Shown: in pieces, positions 9,181 to 18,510 of the stretch
Position numbering within the stretch: the stretch's first letter is position 1
Layout of the letters: every line of letters starts with the position of its first letter
NCBI RefSeq assembly: GCF_900457465.1
Contig: NZ_UAUU01000011.1
Location: forward strand, 248,001-312,000
Reading direction: 5' to 3'
Source of the DNA: Sphingobacterium multivorum
GTDB taxonomy: Bacteria; Bacteroidota; Bacteroidia; Sphingobacteriales; Sphingobacteriaceae
DNA: 64,000 nt
Made by a program: the position numbers and the translations under genes
The notes under the pieces: model-generated
What the model saw: the letters and a program-made list of their open reading frames with translations, nothing else
Databases searched by the model: none
Told to the model about the DNA's origin: nothing

Positions 9181-10068
9181 ATGAATCTATTAGATGGTAA
9201 ACTAGTTTCCGAAAAAATTAAAGAGCAAATTGCGTTAGATGCGGCTGAATTTACGACACAGACTGGCCGCAAACCTCATCTGGTTGCTATCCTTGTGGGG
9301 AATGATGGTGGTAGCGAAACCTATGTGGCCAGCAAAATGCGCAACTGTCAACTGGTCGGTTTTGAATCAACAAACATTCGTTATGATGAAAACATTACCG
9401 AGGATGAATTGATCGCTAAGGTCAAAGAAATCAATCAGGATGAGTCTATTGACGGTTTGATTGTTCAGCTGCCTTTACCAAAACATATTGATCCGGATAA
9501 AGTTACCGAAGCAATTGATTACCGCAAAGATGTGGATGGTTTCCACCCAATCAACCTCGGGCGCATGCAACGTAATCTTCCTTGTTTTATTCCAGCTACG
9601 CCATATGGTATTATGCTGATGTTGGAATATTATAAGATCGATACTGCAGGCAAACACGCTGTAGTGGTTGGAAGAAGCAATATCGTAGGATCGCCAATGA
9701 GTATCTTGCTGGCACGTAATTCCAATCCAGGTAATTGTACAGTGACATTAACACATAGTCGTACAAAAGATCTTAAAACGGAGGTTCTGAGAGGCGACAT
9801 TGTTGTTGCAGCAATTGGTAAGAAAAATTTTGTTACGGCCGACATGGTTAAAGATGGTGCAGTAGTGATCGATGTGGGTATCAATAGAGAAACTTCTACA
9901 GCAACGAAATCTGGTTTTAAGTTATACGGGGATGTTGATTTTGAAAATGTTGCTCCTAAGGCCTCGTGGATTACACCTGTTCCAGGAGGCGTAGGTTTGA
10001 TGACGATTGTTGGTTTATTGAAAAATACGCTCGAAGCTGCGAAAGGAACGATCTATCCAAAGCAATAA
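9181..10068 (+). CDS. folD: Bifunctional methylenetetrahydrofolate dehydrogenase / methenyltetrahydrofolate cyclohydrolase
   Basis: Interconverts 5,10-methylene-, methenyl- and 10-formyl-tetrahydrofolate for purine and formyl-Met synthesis. The 295 residues match the family length. Visible signatures are YVASKMRNC (catalytic Lys, about 50-58), DGLIVQLPLP (about 95), VDGFHPINLGRM (about 119), VVGRSNIVGSPMS in the NADP-binding domain (about 163) and PVPGGVGLMT (about 272). Confidence 0.98.
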   Translation: MNLLDGKLVSEKIKEQIALDAAEFTTQTGRKPHLVAILVGNDGGSETYVASKMRNCQLVGFESTNIRYDENITEDELIAKVKEINQDESIDGLIVQLPLPKHIDPDKVTEAIDYRKDVDGFHPINLGRMQRNLPCFIPATPYGIMLMLEYYKIDTAGKHAVVVGRSNIVGSPMSILLARNSNPGNCTVTLTHSRTKDLKTEVLRGDIVVAAIGKKNFVTADMVKDGAVVIDVGINRETSTATKSGFKLYGDVDFENVAPKASWITPVPGGVGLMTIVGLLKNTLEAAKGTIYPKQ

Positions 10069-10154
10069 TTTTGTCTATTTGGCATAGAAGTTGTAAATTG
10101 ATGTAAGCGCGCTCTGATGAGCCGTTGAAAACTACACTCATAAATCAATTTATA

Positions 10155-10697
10155 ATGAAAAAAATTGCACTTTTAGCAGTCGTAGCAGGAGCATTGGTGA
10201 TGTCTTCTTGCAACAATTCGGAGAAAAAAGACACTACAGCGACAGATTCGGCACAAACCGTCGGTGAGCATGTAGATGCGGCGATCGCAGATTTAAAAAA
10301 TGCGGAAGAAAATGCGCGTTTGAAAGCGGAACAGGCGAAAAAGGATTTGGATGAAGCTATCGCAAAAGGCGATAAAGCCGCCGAGGAGAAAGCGCGGGTT
10401 GCTTCTGAAGAAGCTAATACAGCTTGGGAAAAGACAAAAGATGCATTGCGTAACGCAGGTGAAGATGTAAAAGAAGGATTAAAAGACGCAAAAGATGCGA
10501 CAGTAGATGCAACGAACACGGCTGTTGATAAAACAAAAGATGCTGCAAAAGATGTTGCTGACGGCACGAAAAAAGTTGCAAATGACGTTGCTTCTGGAAC
10601 AAAAGAAGCTGCGAAAGATGTAAAAGATGCGTCCAAAAAAGTAGGTGACGATATCAGCAGAAAAGCTAAAAATGTAGGTGAAGCGTTGAAGAACTAG
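10155..10697 (+). CDS. Repeat-rich lipoprotein resembling LEA-type proteins
   Basis: Starts MKKIALLAVVAGALVMSSC, a lipoprotein signal with the lipobox Cys at residue 19, so the mature protein should be anchored at the outer membrane or periplasmic face. The remainder is Ala/Lys/Asp-rich with no hydrophobic core. From about residue 95 it shows near-11-residue repeats such as KDAKDATVDAT, VDKTKDAAKDV and SGTKEAAKDVK, as in group 3 LEA and apolipoprotein-like helices. A coiled or amphipathic helical envelope-stress protein is plausible, but no function is assigned. ATG 10155 is chosen over the upstream in-frame ATG at 10125 because it begins the signal peptide directly. Confidence 0.8.
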   Translation: MKKIALLAVVAGALVMSSCNNSEKKDTTATDSAQTVGEHVDAAIADLKNAEENARLKAEQAKKDLDEAIAKGDKAAEEKARVASEEANTAWEKTKDALRNAGEDVKEGLKDAKDATVDATNTAVDKTKDAAKDVADGTKKVANDVASGTKEAAKDVKDASKKVGDDISRKAKNVGEALKN

Positions 10698-10721
10698 TTA
10701 ACGTCTTTCATTTAAATATAG

Positions 10722-10754
10722 GAAAGGGGGCACTTCGATAAAGTGTCCCCTTTC
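10722..10754. terminator. Bidirectional terminator
   Basis: Stem GAAAGGGGgCACTT / AAGTGtCCCCTTTC, shared by the lipoprotein gene (plus) and the serine hydrolase gene (minus). Confidence 0.8.
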
Positions 10755-10793
10755 TTTATACAGCAAACTTATCGCGAATCGATTTAAATAAGC

Positions 10794-11667
10794 TTATTGG
10801 TAATAATCCCATAATAATTTGGAGAGCTTGCGGGTAAGTACTTCCGCTTCATTCGTTTTGCCCCAGCTTTTGTCGGTATTGTTCTTGGTGAAAATACTGA
10901 AAACGTAATCTCCTTTTGGTGCATTGACTAAAATGACCTCATTGCGTACGTCATCTAAAGAGCCTGTTTTTGAAGCTGTTTTGATAGTGGAAGGGATTTG
11001 CGATAGCCCTCTCTCGTCATAGAACATGTTGCCCATAAAACGATACATCTGATCGGAAGATTTTGAGGAAACAACTTTGCCTTGTCGGATTAGTGTGACC
11101 AAGTCGGCCATTTCTTTTGGTGTAGTCTGGCCCCAACCATATTTTTCCCAATCCGGTTTCCGCCCTTCTGTCTGCGAGTTGACACGTGTATGAGGCAGTT
11201 GAAGGGCTACTCATTAATTGGGTTGGATTGCGATACCTCCTCCTGCTAGCTTTTGATTCCAAATGCTGGTTACATTATCACTATACGATAGCATAAGTGC
11301 GACCAAGGTTTTCAGGTCAACCTGTGTACTATCCTTAAAGAACTGCATCAGTCCTGAGCCACCATAGCGTTGACTCGAACGGTAGAGTAGTTGCTGATCA
11401 AGTTGTAGTTCACCTTTTTCAATTTTATCAAAGATACCGACTAAAATGGGGATTTTGACAATGCTTGCTGTAGGGAAAATGCTGTCGCCCTGAATGTTGA
11501 CTTCTTTATTTTTTTTAAGATGGTGTACATAAATGCCAATATCGCCTTGAAAACCCTGAATGAGCTGTTTTATCTGTGATTCGAGTTTTTTATCGGTAGC
11601 GGCTTTTTGTCCAAAAGGACAGTAATGATAAGAATAGTAACGTAAATGATAGGAATATTTTGTGCAT
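10794..11667 (-). pseudogene. Class A beta-lactamase-like serine hydrolase, broken
   Basis: Read with corrections, it gives a signal peptide (MHKIFLSFTLLFLSLLSF, ATG at 11667), then GQKAATDKKLE and a class A-type serine hydrolase. Active-site motifs are SIVK in PTASIVKIPIL, SDN in LSYSDNVTS and KTG in SKTGSLDD. The omega-loop EPELN of true beta-lactamases is absent; the region reads TEGRKPDWEKYGWGQTT, so a non-lactamase hydrolase is possible. Two defects are seen: the signal peptide is one frame off from the body at the four-base run 11613-11616, and two adjacent in-frame stops (TAA TGA, 11211-11216) interrupt the body although the frame is the same on both sides. The latter suggests compensating indels rather than decay. 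Confidence 0.8.
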
Positions 11668-11823
11668 TGTGAAGTTATAATGTATGTTAAATGTGGTGGA
11701 TAATAGTTATTTTTATTTTTATAGGGCTTAAGTTATGAAATATCCATGATTAGTACGCATAAACATCGCTGAAAAATAAACTGGATATTCTAGTATGGAC
11801 ATTGAAAGACTGGGTTTTTGACT

Positions 11824-12367
11824 ATGAAGTTATTTATGATTTTGATCGGTTGTAAGCCGAAAAATAGACGGACAGAACAGCACGACATTTTCTTTGGCAT
11901 TGGGAATGAGCTCAAGGATTTTGTTGATCCCATTAAAGATTTTTGGCCTGAGGCTGATGGTAAAATCCATATTGATGCCTACCGTATTGTCCATAAGATC
12001 GGGGAATATGAAATTAAGGTTACTGAAAGGGGGAATGGACAGGCTGTTGATTCGGAAGTGAAATTGTTTTTTTGTTAATTTAGGGGGATACAAACCGAAT
12101 GAATTTGATGAGTTCCATTACAAAGAGCTTATTGTTGCATCGAGTTTGGCCAAGGCTACTGAAAAGGCAAAACGGACTGTTTTTTGGAAGCACCACAGTT
12201 CGGCACACATCGATGATAAGTATGGTTTGGATGTTGATGATATTTATGAGATCGAAGATTTGCTATTACCTCGTGATAAAGAGCAGTATAGTATTCAAAT
12301 TACGCCAAAGACCGGTTTGGAAGAAGATACCATTGCGAATGGCTATTTTAAACTGAGCGCGTTATAG
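11824..12367 (+). pseudogene. DUF1543 family protein, one-base frameshift
   Basis: The first part reads MKLFMILIGCKPKNRRTEQH, then DIFFGIGNELKDF and FWPEADGKIHIDAYR, typical of DUF1543 proteins of unknown function. The frame is lost at a run of seven T (12067-12073). With six T it would continue as KLFFVNLGGYKPNEFDEFHY and run to 12367 through KATEKAKRTVFWKHHSSAHID. Reconstructed length is about 180 residues. ATG 11824 is preferred to a TTG two codons upstream. Sequencing error is the likely cause, since both halves are well preserved. Confidence 0.8.
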
Positions 12368-12394
12368 AGGGAATGCGCTATTCGATTTCTTAAA

Positions 12395-12432
12395 CATAAA
12401 AAAGGCTTCTCTATAAAGAAGCCTTTTTTATG
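12395..12432. terminator. Bidirectional terminator
   Basis: Perfect 16-bp stem (CATAAAAAAGGCTTCT and its complement, 6-base loop), placed between converging genes. Confidence 0.9.
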
Positions 12433-12442
12433 TTTAACCAAC

Positions 12443-13921
12443 TTATTGTTGGTTCTGATGTTGTTTTCTAATGACACTATGTTTTTTGCCGTATACAAAA
12501 TAAATCAATAAGCCTATACCAAGCCAGACCGCTAAACGCTCCCAGCTTTCTATTGGCAATGAAGCCATCATTAAAATACAGACCAAGATTCCCATGATCG
12601 GAACGAAAGGAACCAGTGGTGTTTTAAATGGGCGCTCCAAATTGGGGGTCTGTTTTACGTAGTACTAAAATACCTACACATACGAGGGTGAAGGCAAATA
12701 GGGTACCGATACTGACCATATGGCCAAGGTCTGAAACTGGAACGAAACCTGCGAATATACTGACGAATACCATGAAAATAGCGTTTGTTTTCCAAGGAGT
12801 CTGTCTTTTGGATAAGTCTGAGAATATCTTTGGAAGCAAACCATCCTTACTCATCGAATAAAATACGCGGCTCTGACCAAGTAACATCACGAGAATAACT
12901 GAAGTGTATCCTGCAATAATCGTAATAATCAACGCTGTATTTAAGAAATGGTAGCCTGTTCTGGCAAAAGCTGTCGCAACTGGCTTAGCGTCCCCCTTAA
13001 ACATCGTGTAATGTTCGATTCCGGTCATTACGTAGGAGAATAAAACATACAAAAGTGTACAGATTATTAATGAACCGATGATACCTATAGGCATACCTTT
13101 TTTTGGATTTTTTGCTTCTTGGGCAGCTGTACTCACCGCGTCAAAACCGATGAATGCAAAAAATACAATGCCTGCAGCACGCAATACACCACTGATACCA
13201 AAGTGACCAAAGTCATCACTCTTTAAAAATGACCAGAAGCTTTGCTGTCCACTTTTTACAAGCTCTTCACCTGCATTTACAGGGATAAAAGGATCGTGGT
13301 TTGCAGGATTGATAAAGCTCCATCCCAAGGCGATAAAAATCAAGACAACACCGACTTTTAGGATAACCAATATATTGTTTACACGGGATGATTCCTGTGT
13401 GCCACGCATCAGCAATAGCGAGAGTAAACAAACAATAATGATCGCAGGTAAGTTAACCACGCCACCTTCCCAAGGGCCTTTGAGTAGGGTGTCGGGGAGC
13501 TGGATATGGAATATCATCAGGAGCTGGTTGAAATATTGGGACCAGCTGACGGCTACTGTAGCTCCTGCCCAGTGCATATTCGAGGACGAGATCCCAGCCG
13601 ATAATCCAGGCGAACAAATTCACCCATTGTGGCGTAGGAATATGTGTAAGCACTTCCCGCAACAGGAATCATGGAGGCAAATTCGGCATAACAAAGTCCT
13701 GCGAACCCACAGCCTACTGCAGCGATAATGAAAGATAGGATAACAGCTGGCCCTGCATTTTCAGCAGCGGCAATTCCTGTTAGGGAGAAAAGTCCTGCTC
13801 CAATGATGGCCCCGACACCGAGGGCGATAAGGCCCGAGCTGGACAGTGTCCTCTTTAGCGTGTGTTCACCATTTTCATTTGCTTCAGCAATGAGTTGAGG
13901 AATCGATTTTTTAAATAGCAT
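12443..13921 (-). pseudogene. APC-family amino acid permease, three frameshifts
   Basis: Inner-membrane amino acid/cation symporter or antiporter of the YfnA/cationic amino acid type. The N-terminus has LIALGVGAIIGAGLFSLTG (first span and substrate loop). Other parts read VNLFAWIIGWDLVLEYAL, ATVAVSWSQYFN, FFAFIGFDAVSTAAQEAKNP (family hallmark) and a C-terminal MERPFKTPLVPFVP. These pieces lie in different frames. Joining them needs one base removed near 13613, one near 13568-13570 and one from the five-base run 12644-12648, where one fewer would give KTDPNLERPFKTP. The reconstructed protein is about 490 residues, normal for the family. The even preservation argues for sequence error. Confidence 0.85.
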
Positions 13922-13993
13922 AGGATTAATTCTTTACGATTATTTAGCTTTTTAATTGTTTTAATTAATGTCAAATATAAAATGATCTCAATG

Positions 13994-14021
13994 AAAAAAG
14001 GGAAGATTGCTCCTCCCTTTT
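13994..14021 (-). terminator. Terminator of the NmrA/Rrf2 operon
   Basis: Stem AAAAGGGA / TCCCTTTT flanking a partly paired loop, 35 bases past the NmrA-like stop, with a T-run on the minus strand. Confidence 0.65.
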
Positions 14022-14055
14022 GTAATAAAATCTGAATCAAATGCTTGTTTGGGTA

Positions 14056-14703
14056 CTAATATGCTGCTGTAAAGCGTTTATTGAGGAATTGTTTGTTCTC
14101 AATTTCGTCTGCTATTGCTACAGCAAGATCCTCTACTGATAACCTAGATCGACCTTCCTGGTCAAATACAGGAGCATCAAGGCCTGTACGGTATTTTCCT
14201 GTACGGGTTCCACCAGCATGGGAATTCATTTCTATAGCAGGACTAAACATGGTCCAGGTAAGTTGATCTTCTTTTTGGATGGTTTTCAGGTAATCTGCTG
14301 CAGCTAAAGCCCCAGGTTTAATTTCTTTGGGAAAATCCGGTGAATCGACAAGTCTATTTCCATCAATCAATAAACTTCCTGCACCACCAATAACAATGAA
14401 ACGATTGATACCGGCATCCTTAACAGCCTGTTGGATTGCCAATGCACCTTTTGTAAAATCTTCATAAAGATTAGGGTTGGTCCATCCGGCATTGAAAGCC
14501 GAAACAACAACATCAACACCTTTTAGAGCAGAAACCAATTGATTATTATCATTGATATCTACTTGGAGTTTGGTTACTTTTTCAGTCGATGGAATATTTT
14601 CGGTGTGGCGGGCGATTGCAACGACGTCATAGTTGCGGTCTACCAATTCTTTTACGAGATGAGATCCTACGTATCCTGTGGATCCAATTACTGCTACTTT
14701 CAT
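14056..14703 (-). CDS. NAD(P)-binding NmrA/SDR-type protein (YwnB-like)
   Basis: A 215-residue Rossmann protein with the dinucleotide motif GSTGYVGSHLV at residue 7, DVVVSAFNAG near 68, GGAGSL near 100 and TMFSPAIEMN near 155. It lacks a complete SDR catalytic YxxxK, as in NmrA-like sensors and flavin/quinone-type reductases. It lies 7 bases downstream of an Rrf2 regulator on the same strand. That arrangement is also known for ywnA-ywnB of Bacillus, where the pair is linked to electrophile or thiol stress. The reaction is unknown; a redox or electrophile role is inferred from context. Confidence 0.8.
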   Translation of the reverse strand: MKVAVIGSTGYVGSHLVKELVDRNYDVVAIARHTENIPSTEKVTKLQVDINDNNQLVSALKGVDVVVSAFNAGWTNPNLYEDFTKGALAIQQAVKDAGINRFIVIGGAGSLLIDGNRLVDSPDFPKEIKPGALAAADYLKTIQKEDQLTWTMFSPAIEMNSHAGGTRTGKYRTGLDAPVFDQEGRSRLSVEDLAVAIADEIENKQFLNKRFTAAY

Positions 14704-14710
14704 GTTTCCT

Positions 14711-15124
14711 TTAATTAAATGTTTTGCTAAAATCAGCTAGGGTTATCTTTTCCAAACGCTGTACAATATCAGTGTCGACTTCCTGATACAGATCCTGGAG
14801 TTTGGAGTTGATATTTTTGCCAACAACACAGGCCGGATTGGGATTGTTAAATTTCCCGCCGAAATCGCTTTGCTTGGTGCTGATATAAATATCAGCCAAG
14901 GTAATCGTTGGATTCTCGGGATTTATGCGAATACCGCCGCCCTTACCTTCTTTACTCGTGAGTAAAGATGCTGTTTTAAGAGATGCAATTTCTTTGCGAA
15001 CCACACTTGCATTGACCTGAATGCTTGACGCAATATATTCAGAAGAAAGCCATTGATTTGCCTCCTCTAACTGCGCCAGAACCATAATGTGTAATGCTGT
15101 TGCGAACCTCAAGTTGTGTAACAT
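14711..15124 (-). CDS. Rrf2-family transcriptional regulator with a single cysteine
   Basis: A winged-helix regulator of 137 residues beginning MLHNLRFATALHIMVLAQLE. The recognition region is SSEYIASSIQVNASVVRKEI (about 27-46), followed by the wing KEGKGGGIRI. Only one cysteine is present (NPACVVGK, about 98), so it cannot bind the three-Cys [2Fe-2S] cluster of IscR/NsrR. It more likely senses through a thiol or a small ligand, as CymR or YwnA do. It is the first gene of an operon with the NmrA-like gene, and a 14-bp perfect dyad sits about 40 bases upstream, probably for autoregulation. Confidence 0.9.
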   Translation of the reverse strand: MLHNLRFATALHIMVLAQLEEANQWLSSEYIASSIQVNASVVRKEIASLKTASLLTSKEGKGGGIRINPENPTITLADIYISTKQSDFGGKFNNPNPACVVGKNINSKLQDLYQEVDTDIVQRLEKITLADFSKTFN

Positions 15125-15165
15125 CCTCTGCTGATTTTTCTAAATTATAACACAAAGTAACAGAA

Positions 15166-15208
15166 AAGGTTTTAAACTGAAATAAAAAATATTACAGTTT
15201 AAAACCTT
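15166..15208. promoter_or_regulatory. 14-bp perfect inverted repeat upstream of the Rrf2 gene
   Basis: AAGGTTTTAAACTG (15166-15179) and its exact complement (15195-15208) are separated by 15 A/T-rich bases. It lies 42 bases before the Rrf2 start. No T-run follows in the direction of the next gene, so an operator is more likely than a terminator, though it may do both jobs for the gene ending at 15240. Confidence 0.6.
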
Positions 15209-15239
15209 CTGACAATCACGTGATAAAAGTGTTTGTTTT

Positions 15240-15926
15240 TTATTTTTTCTCGTTAAATTTTTTATAACTATCCATAATATAGACCTTCAAAGTTTCTTGG
15301 CTGCTGTTTTGGATAAATTTATAAGATGGTCTAAATCGTTCCTTAAACAGGGCTAGATCCGAACCATTGAGCGGAGTCAATTCTTTGATCAGGTTTTCTG
15401 TGAATTTTCGATCAACTGCTCTTTTTTCGAGTTCATCGACCAGAAGTTTATAGTTTGAACGGGCTTGTTTTCCCTCTTTGCTAAATATGCGGCTTGGAGA
15501 AATCCGTACTCCACCGCGATTTTGACTTGCGTCAGAATACTTTCCTAAAGTCTTCTCGCGCTGGATTTCAGCAGCAAGTCTGCTGTCTGTCATCCGTTCG
15601 ACGAGAACTTCACTCAGTTCGATAACATTATTCATTCTGTTCAAATAGATTCTGCGTAAGCTTGTATCATAAATGAAGACTGTATCCTGTTCGTATCCGA
15701 CGGCCTTGATCAACAAGAGGTCGTTTATATTGGCGTCAATAGCAAAGGAGCCATCTCTATTGGTCTGTACTTCAACCTTGGTTCTTAAATTTTGGATCTG
15801 TGCAGCCTCGATTTTCTCACCGCTGACAAGTTCCATAATAATCCCCTTGGTTTTTTCCTGTGCAACAAGATGTCCACTCATTAGCGTAATAAGTAAGCAG
15901 CTTAGAATCGTTTGTAAGATTTTCAT
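15240..15926 (-). CDS. Secreted protein with carboxypeptidase-like regulatory domain
   Basis: Begins MKILQTILSCLLITLMSGHLVAQ, a signal peptide with the AQ end common in this phylum, hence the start at 15926 rather than 24 codons upstream. Residues about 24-105 form a CarboxypepD_reg-like beta-sandwich (GIIMELVSGEKIEAAQI, TNRDGSFAIDA, LLLIKAVGYEQDTVFI), as found at the front of SusC-type receptors. Here it is followed by a charged helical region (EIQREKTLGKYSDASQN) and no barrel. The role is unknown; a periplasmic or surface accessory is likely. Confidence 0.75.
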   Translation of the reverse strand: MKILQTILSCLLITLMSGHLVAQEKTKGIIMELVSGEKIEAAQIQNLRTKVEVQTNRDGSFAIDANINDLLLIKAVGYEQDTVFIYDTSLRRIYLNRMNNVIELSEVLVERMTDSRLAAEIQREKTLGKYSDASQNRGGVRISPSRIFSKEGKQARSNYKLLVDELEKRAVDRKFTENLIKELTPLNGSDLALFKERFRPSYKFIQNSSQETLKVYIMDSYKKFNEKK

Positions 15927-16046
15927 GCGAATAAATATAGTATGTATTTTCAATCTATGAATGAACAGTATATTTGCTGTTTTGTTTACGCCGTACATTC
16001 ATGATTGTTCTCTAGCCAAAAATAACGAATAGATTTTGAAAATTTG

Positions 16047-17993
16047 CTAATTTGCTTTCCACGAATTATTGTCTGGATTCTTGTCTGGCATAACCATGTC
16101 TGGATCTAACTGTACGGATTGCAATGATTCTGTGGTCGGTATTTTAAATTGCCATACATCGTTTCTTTCCCAGATTTCCACCGGTAGTTTTTTTCGGATC
16201 TTCTTGCCCGATACGGTTGTCGCTTCAATAATAACTGGCATCGGTAATTTTTCGAGATTTTCCACAGTGACAAGTGCGCCAAATTTTGGCTCGTTGTTGA
16301 CATAGGATACTGATTTTATACCTTGGTCCATTTGCCAGTTGTTGACAAACCACCCGCGCCAGAACCAGTTTAGGTTTTCTCCAGCACCGTTTTCAATGGC
16401 TTTGAAGAAATCCTCTGGAGTAGGGTGTTTGTAAGCCCATTCTTGGATATATTTTTTAAAAGCGTAATCGAAGCGCTCGGGACCGATGATTTCGTTTCGC
16501 AATAATTTCAGTCCATAAGCTGGCTTATAGTAGACCAAAGCACCAATATTACGTTCTTTCATGTTTTGCGGAGTACTCATGATCGGTTCAAGATTACGGG
16601 CAGTAAAGATGTAGGATCTGCTCGCCTGATTACGGTAATATTCACCATTATTGAATTCCTTTGTAGCGAGTTCGTTAATAAATGTATTGAACCCTTCATC
16701 CATCCAGCCATGTTCACGTTCGTTGGATGCGACAATCATTGGGAACCAATTGTGACCAAACTCGTGGTTAGTAACCCCCCAAAGTGAACCTGCTTTGGCC
16801 CGATTGCCACAGAACGACAAGGCTGGGTATTCCATTCCACCAACATTGGAAGCTACATTCACAGCTACAGGGTAAGGATATTCAAACCAGCTTTTTGAAT
16901 AGATTTCAATTGCGGCTTTTGTATATTCTGTCGAGCGTTCCCAGGCATTGTTACTGTTACTTTCAATTGGATAGGCTGACAAAGCAAGGGATTTTTTTCC
17001 GCTGGGCAGATTGATCTTCGCACCATCTACTATAAATGCCGTAGAGGAGGCCCAGGCAATGTCTTGCGCATTATTAAGTTGATATTTCCAGGTTAAGGTT
17101 TTCTTGTCAGGTCTGGAGTTTTTTGCGGTAACTTCTTCGGCGGAGCGGATGATTACGGTTTCATCGCTACGTTGTGCCTGTTGGTATCGTTTGAGTTGCT
17201 CAGCTGTAAATACTTCCTGTGGGTTTAACAATTCGCCACCCAAGACAACCATGTGGTTTGCTGGAGTAGTGATCTCAACCTGGTAATTTCCGAATTCACG
17301 ATAGAACTCTCCTGGTCCTGTATAAGGAAGCGTATTCCAACCTCTAATGTCGTCATAGACACACAGTCTTGGGAACCATTGTGCAATGGCATAGATTTTT
17401 CCGTTTTTTGTATCAAGTATACCGGTACGATCAGCTCCATATTTAGGAACGGTGTATTGGTATTTAATCTTAAAAGTTATTTTTCCGCCCTTGCTCTTTA
17501 ATGCCGTCGGAAGTCGAAGCTGCATGCGGGTATCGTCAATAATATGTTCGATCGTATTTCCGTTTACGTCCGTAACCGATTGTATCTGATATCCACCATC
17601 AAAAGTGGAGTTGCCATCACCGTAACGGCTGTCGGTCAAGGGGGAGATCAATTGACCACGGCCATGTTGTGAAAACATATTTTGATCTAACTGCAACCAC
17701 AGATAGTTCATATTGTCCGGACTATTGTTACTATAAGTAATCTCAACGGCTCCTGTAATTTGATCATTTTGATCATTCAGGGAAGCCTGAATTTTATAAT
17801 CGGCTGCATTTTGCCAGTAGGCAGGGCCCGGTTTTCCGGCTGCGGAACGATATTCGTTACCATTATTTTTAAAAAACAAGGGTGCAAAGGCCTCAGTATA
17901 GCTATAATTGGATGTTTTCTCCTGTGCAAAGGCCGGATAAGCATAGCTCAACGCAACAAGGCTTAAAGAAGCCAGTGCAATTCTTTTCATCAT
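16047..17993 (-). CDS. Secreted M1-family zinc aminopeptidase-like protein
   Basis: Predicted periplasmic or surface peptidase removing N-terminal residues from peptides. The signal peptide is MKRIALASLSLVALSYAYPAFAQ. The start is placed at ATG 17993 (MMKR), since upstream codons only add a charged stretch before the signal. The zinc site HEFGHNW is followed 18 residues later by Glu in NEREHGWMDEGFNTF, giving HExxH-x18-E, and the exopeptidase loop reads GGMEYPALSF rather than GAMEN. At about 648 residues it matches Bacteroidota M1 proteins that lack the C-terminal ERAP domain. Transcribed alone. Confidence 0.92.
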   Translation of the reverse strand: MMKRIALASLSLVALSYAYPAFAQEKTSNYSYTEAFAPLFFKNNGNEYRSAAGKPGPAYWQNAADYKIQASLNDQNDQITGAVEITYSNNSPDNMNYLWLQLDQNMFSQHGRGQLISPLTDSRYGDGNSTFDGGYQIQSVTDVNGNTIEHIIDDTRMQLRLPTALKSKGGKITFKIKYQYTVPKYGADRTGILDTKNGKIYAIAQWFPRLCVYDDIRGWNTLPYTGPGEFYREFGNYQVEITTPANHMVVLGGELLNPQEVFTAEQLKRYQQAQRSDETVIIRSAEEVTAKNSRPDKKTLTWKYQLNNAQDIAWASSTAFIVDGAKINLPSGKKSLALSAYPIESNSNNAWERSTEYTKAAIEIYSKSWFEYPYPVAVNVASNVGGMEYPALSFCGNRAKAGSLWGVTNHEFGHNWFPMIVASNEREHGWMDEGFNTFINELATKEFNNGEYYRNQASRSYIFTARNLEPIMSTPQNMKERNIGALVYYKPAYGLKLLRNEIIGPERFDYAFKKYIQEWAYKHPTPEDFFKAIENGAGENLNWFWRGWFVNNWQMDQGIKSVSYVNNEPKFGALVTVENLEKLPMPVIIEATTVSGKKIRKKLPVEIWERNDVWQFKIPTTESLQSVQLDPDMVMPDKNPDNNSWKAN

Positions 17994-18162
17994 ACGTTTA
18001 CTTAAATTATGTTTATTTGCTCCAATATACAATGAAAAGTACATTGAGCCAAAAAAAACGAAAACGACGTCTTAAAAGTTAAGGGAAAAAGGGGGACTCT
18101 AAAGGTGTATTTGGTACAATTGGAGGCTTTTTAAGACCTCCATTCCAGGGAGCTTTCTGGAA

Positions 18163-18510
18163 CTATTTTAAATTTGTTACGTACTCTGTTTCATTAAAAC
18201 CAAGTAATATGCCTTTATTGTATTCAATAACGGGACGTTTAATCATACTCGTGTTTTCCTGAAGCACCTTATTGGCGCTATTACTGTCTACGACTTGTTC
18301 TTGAGTTTCCGGAGATAGTTTTTTCCATGTAGTTCCCTTTTTATTCACTAAGGCCTGCCAGTCTACCTGTGTTTCCCATTCTTTTAATTTATCCTCACTG
18401 ACACCTTCTTTTTTGAAGTCATGAAATTGAAAGGGGATATTGTTGTCTTCCAACCATGTAAGTGCTTTTTTTACTGTGTTACAATTTTTGATACCGTATA
18501 CCTGTAGCAT
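18163..18510 (-). CDS. ArsC/Spx-like thioredoxin-fold protein (YffB type)
   Basis: A 115-residue cytoplasmic protein with the ArsC fold. MLQVYGIKNCNTVKKALTWL holds the single N-terminal Cys (residue 10) of the YffB-like glutathione- or thiol-dependent group. IKRPVIEYNKGILLGF near residue 92 is the usual cis-Pro segment. It has no CxxC, so it is not a redox-active Spx. True arsenate reduction is unproven and there are no ars genes nearby. Confidence 0.85.
   Translation of the reverse strand: MLQVYGIKNCNTVKKALTWLEDNNIPFQFHDFKKEGVSEDKLKEWETQVDWQALVNKKGTTWKKLSPETQEQVVDSNSANKVLQENTSMIKRPVIEYNKGILLGFNETEYVTNLK

Noticed and set aside
10145..10636. 163-codon minus-strand ORF over the lipoprotein
   Set aside because: It arises from the biased Ala/Lys/Asp codon repeats of the plus-strand gene; no start context or family features.
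12067..12073. Phase-variable homopolymer switch in DUF1543
   Set aside because: A seven-T run is short for phase variation, and the same type of indel is seen in housekeeping genes, so base-call error is simpler.
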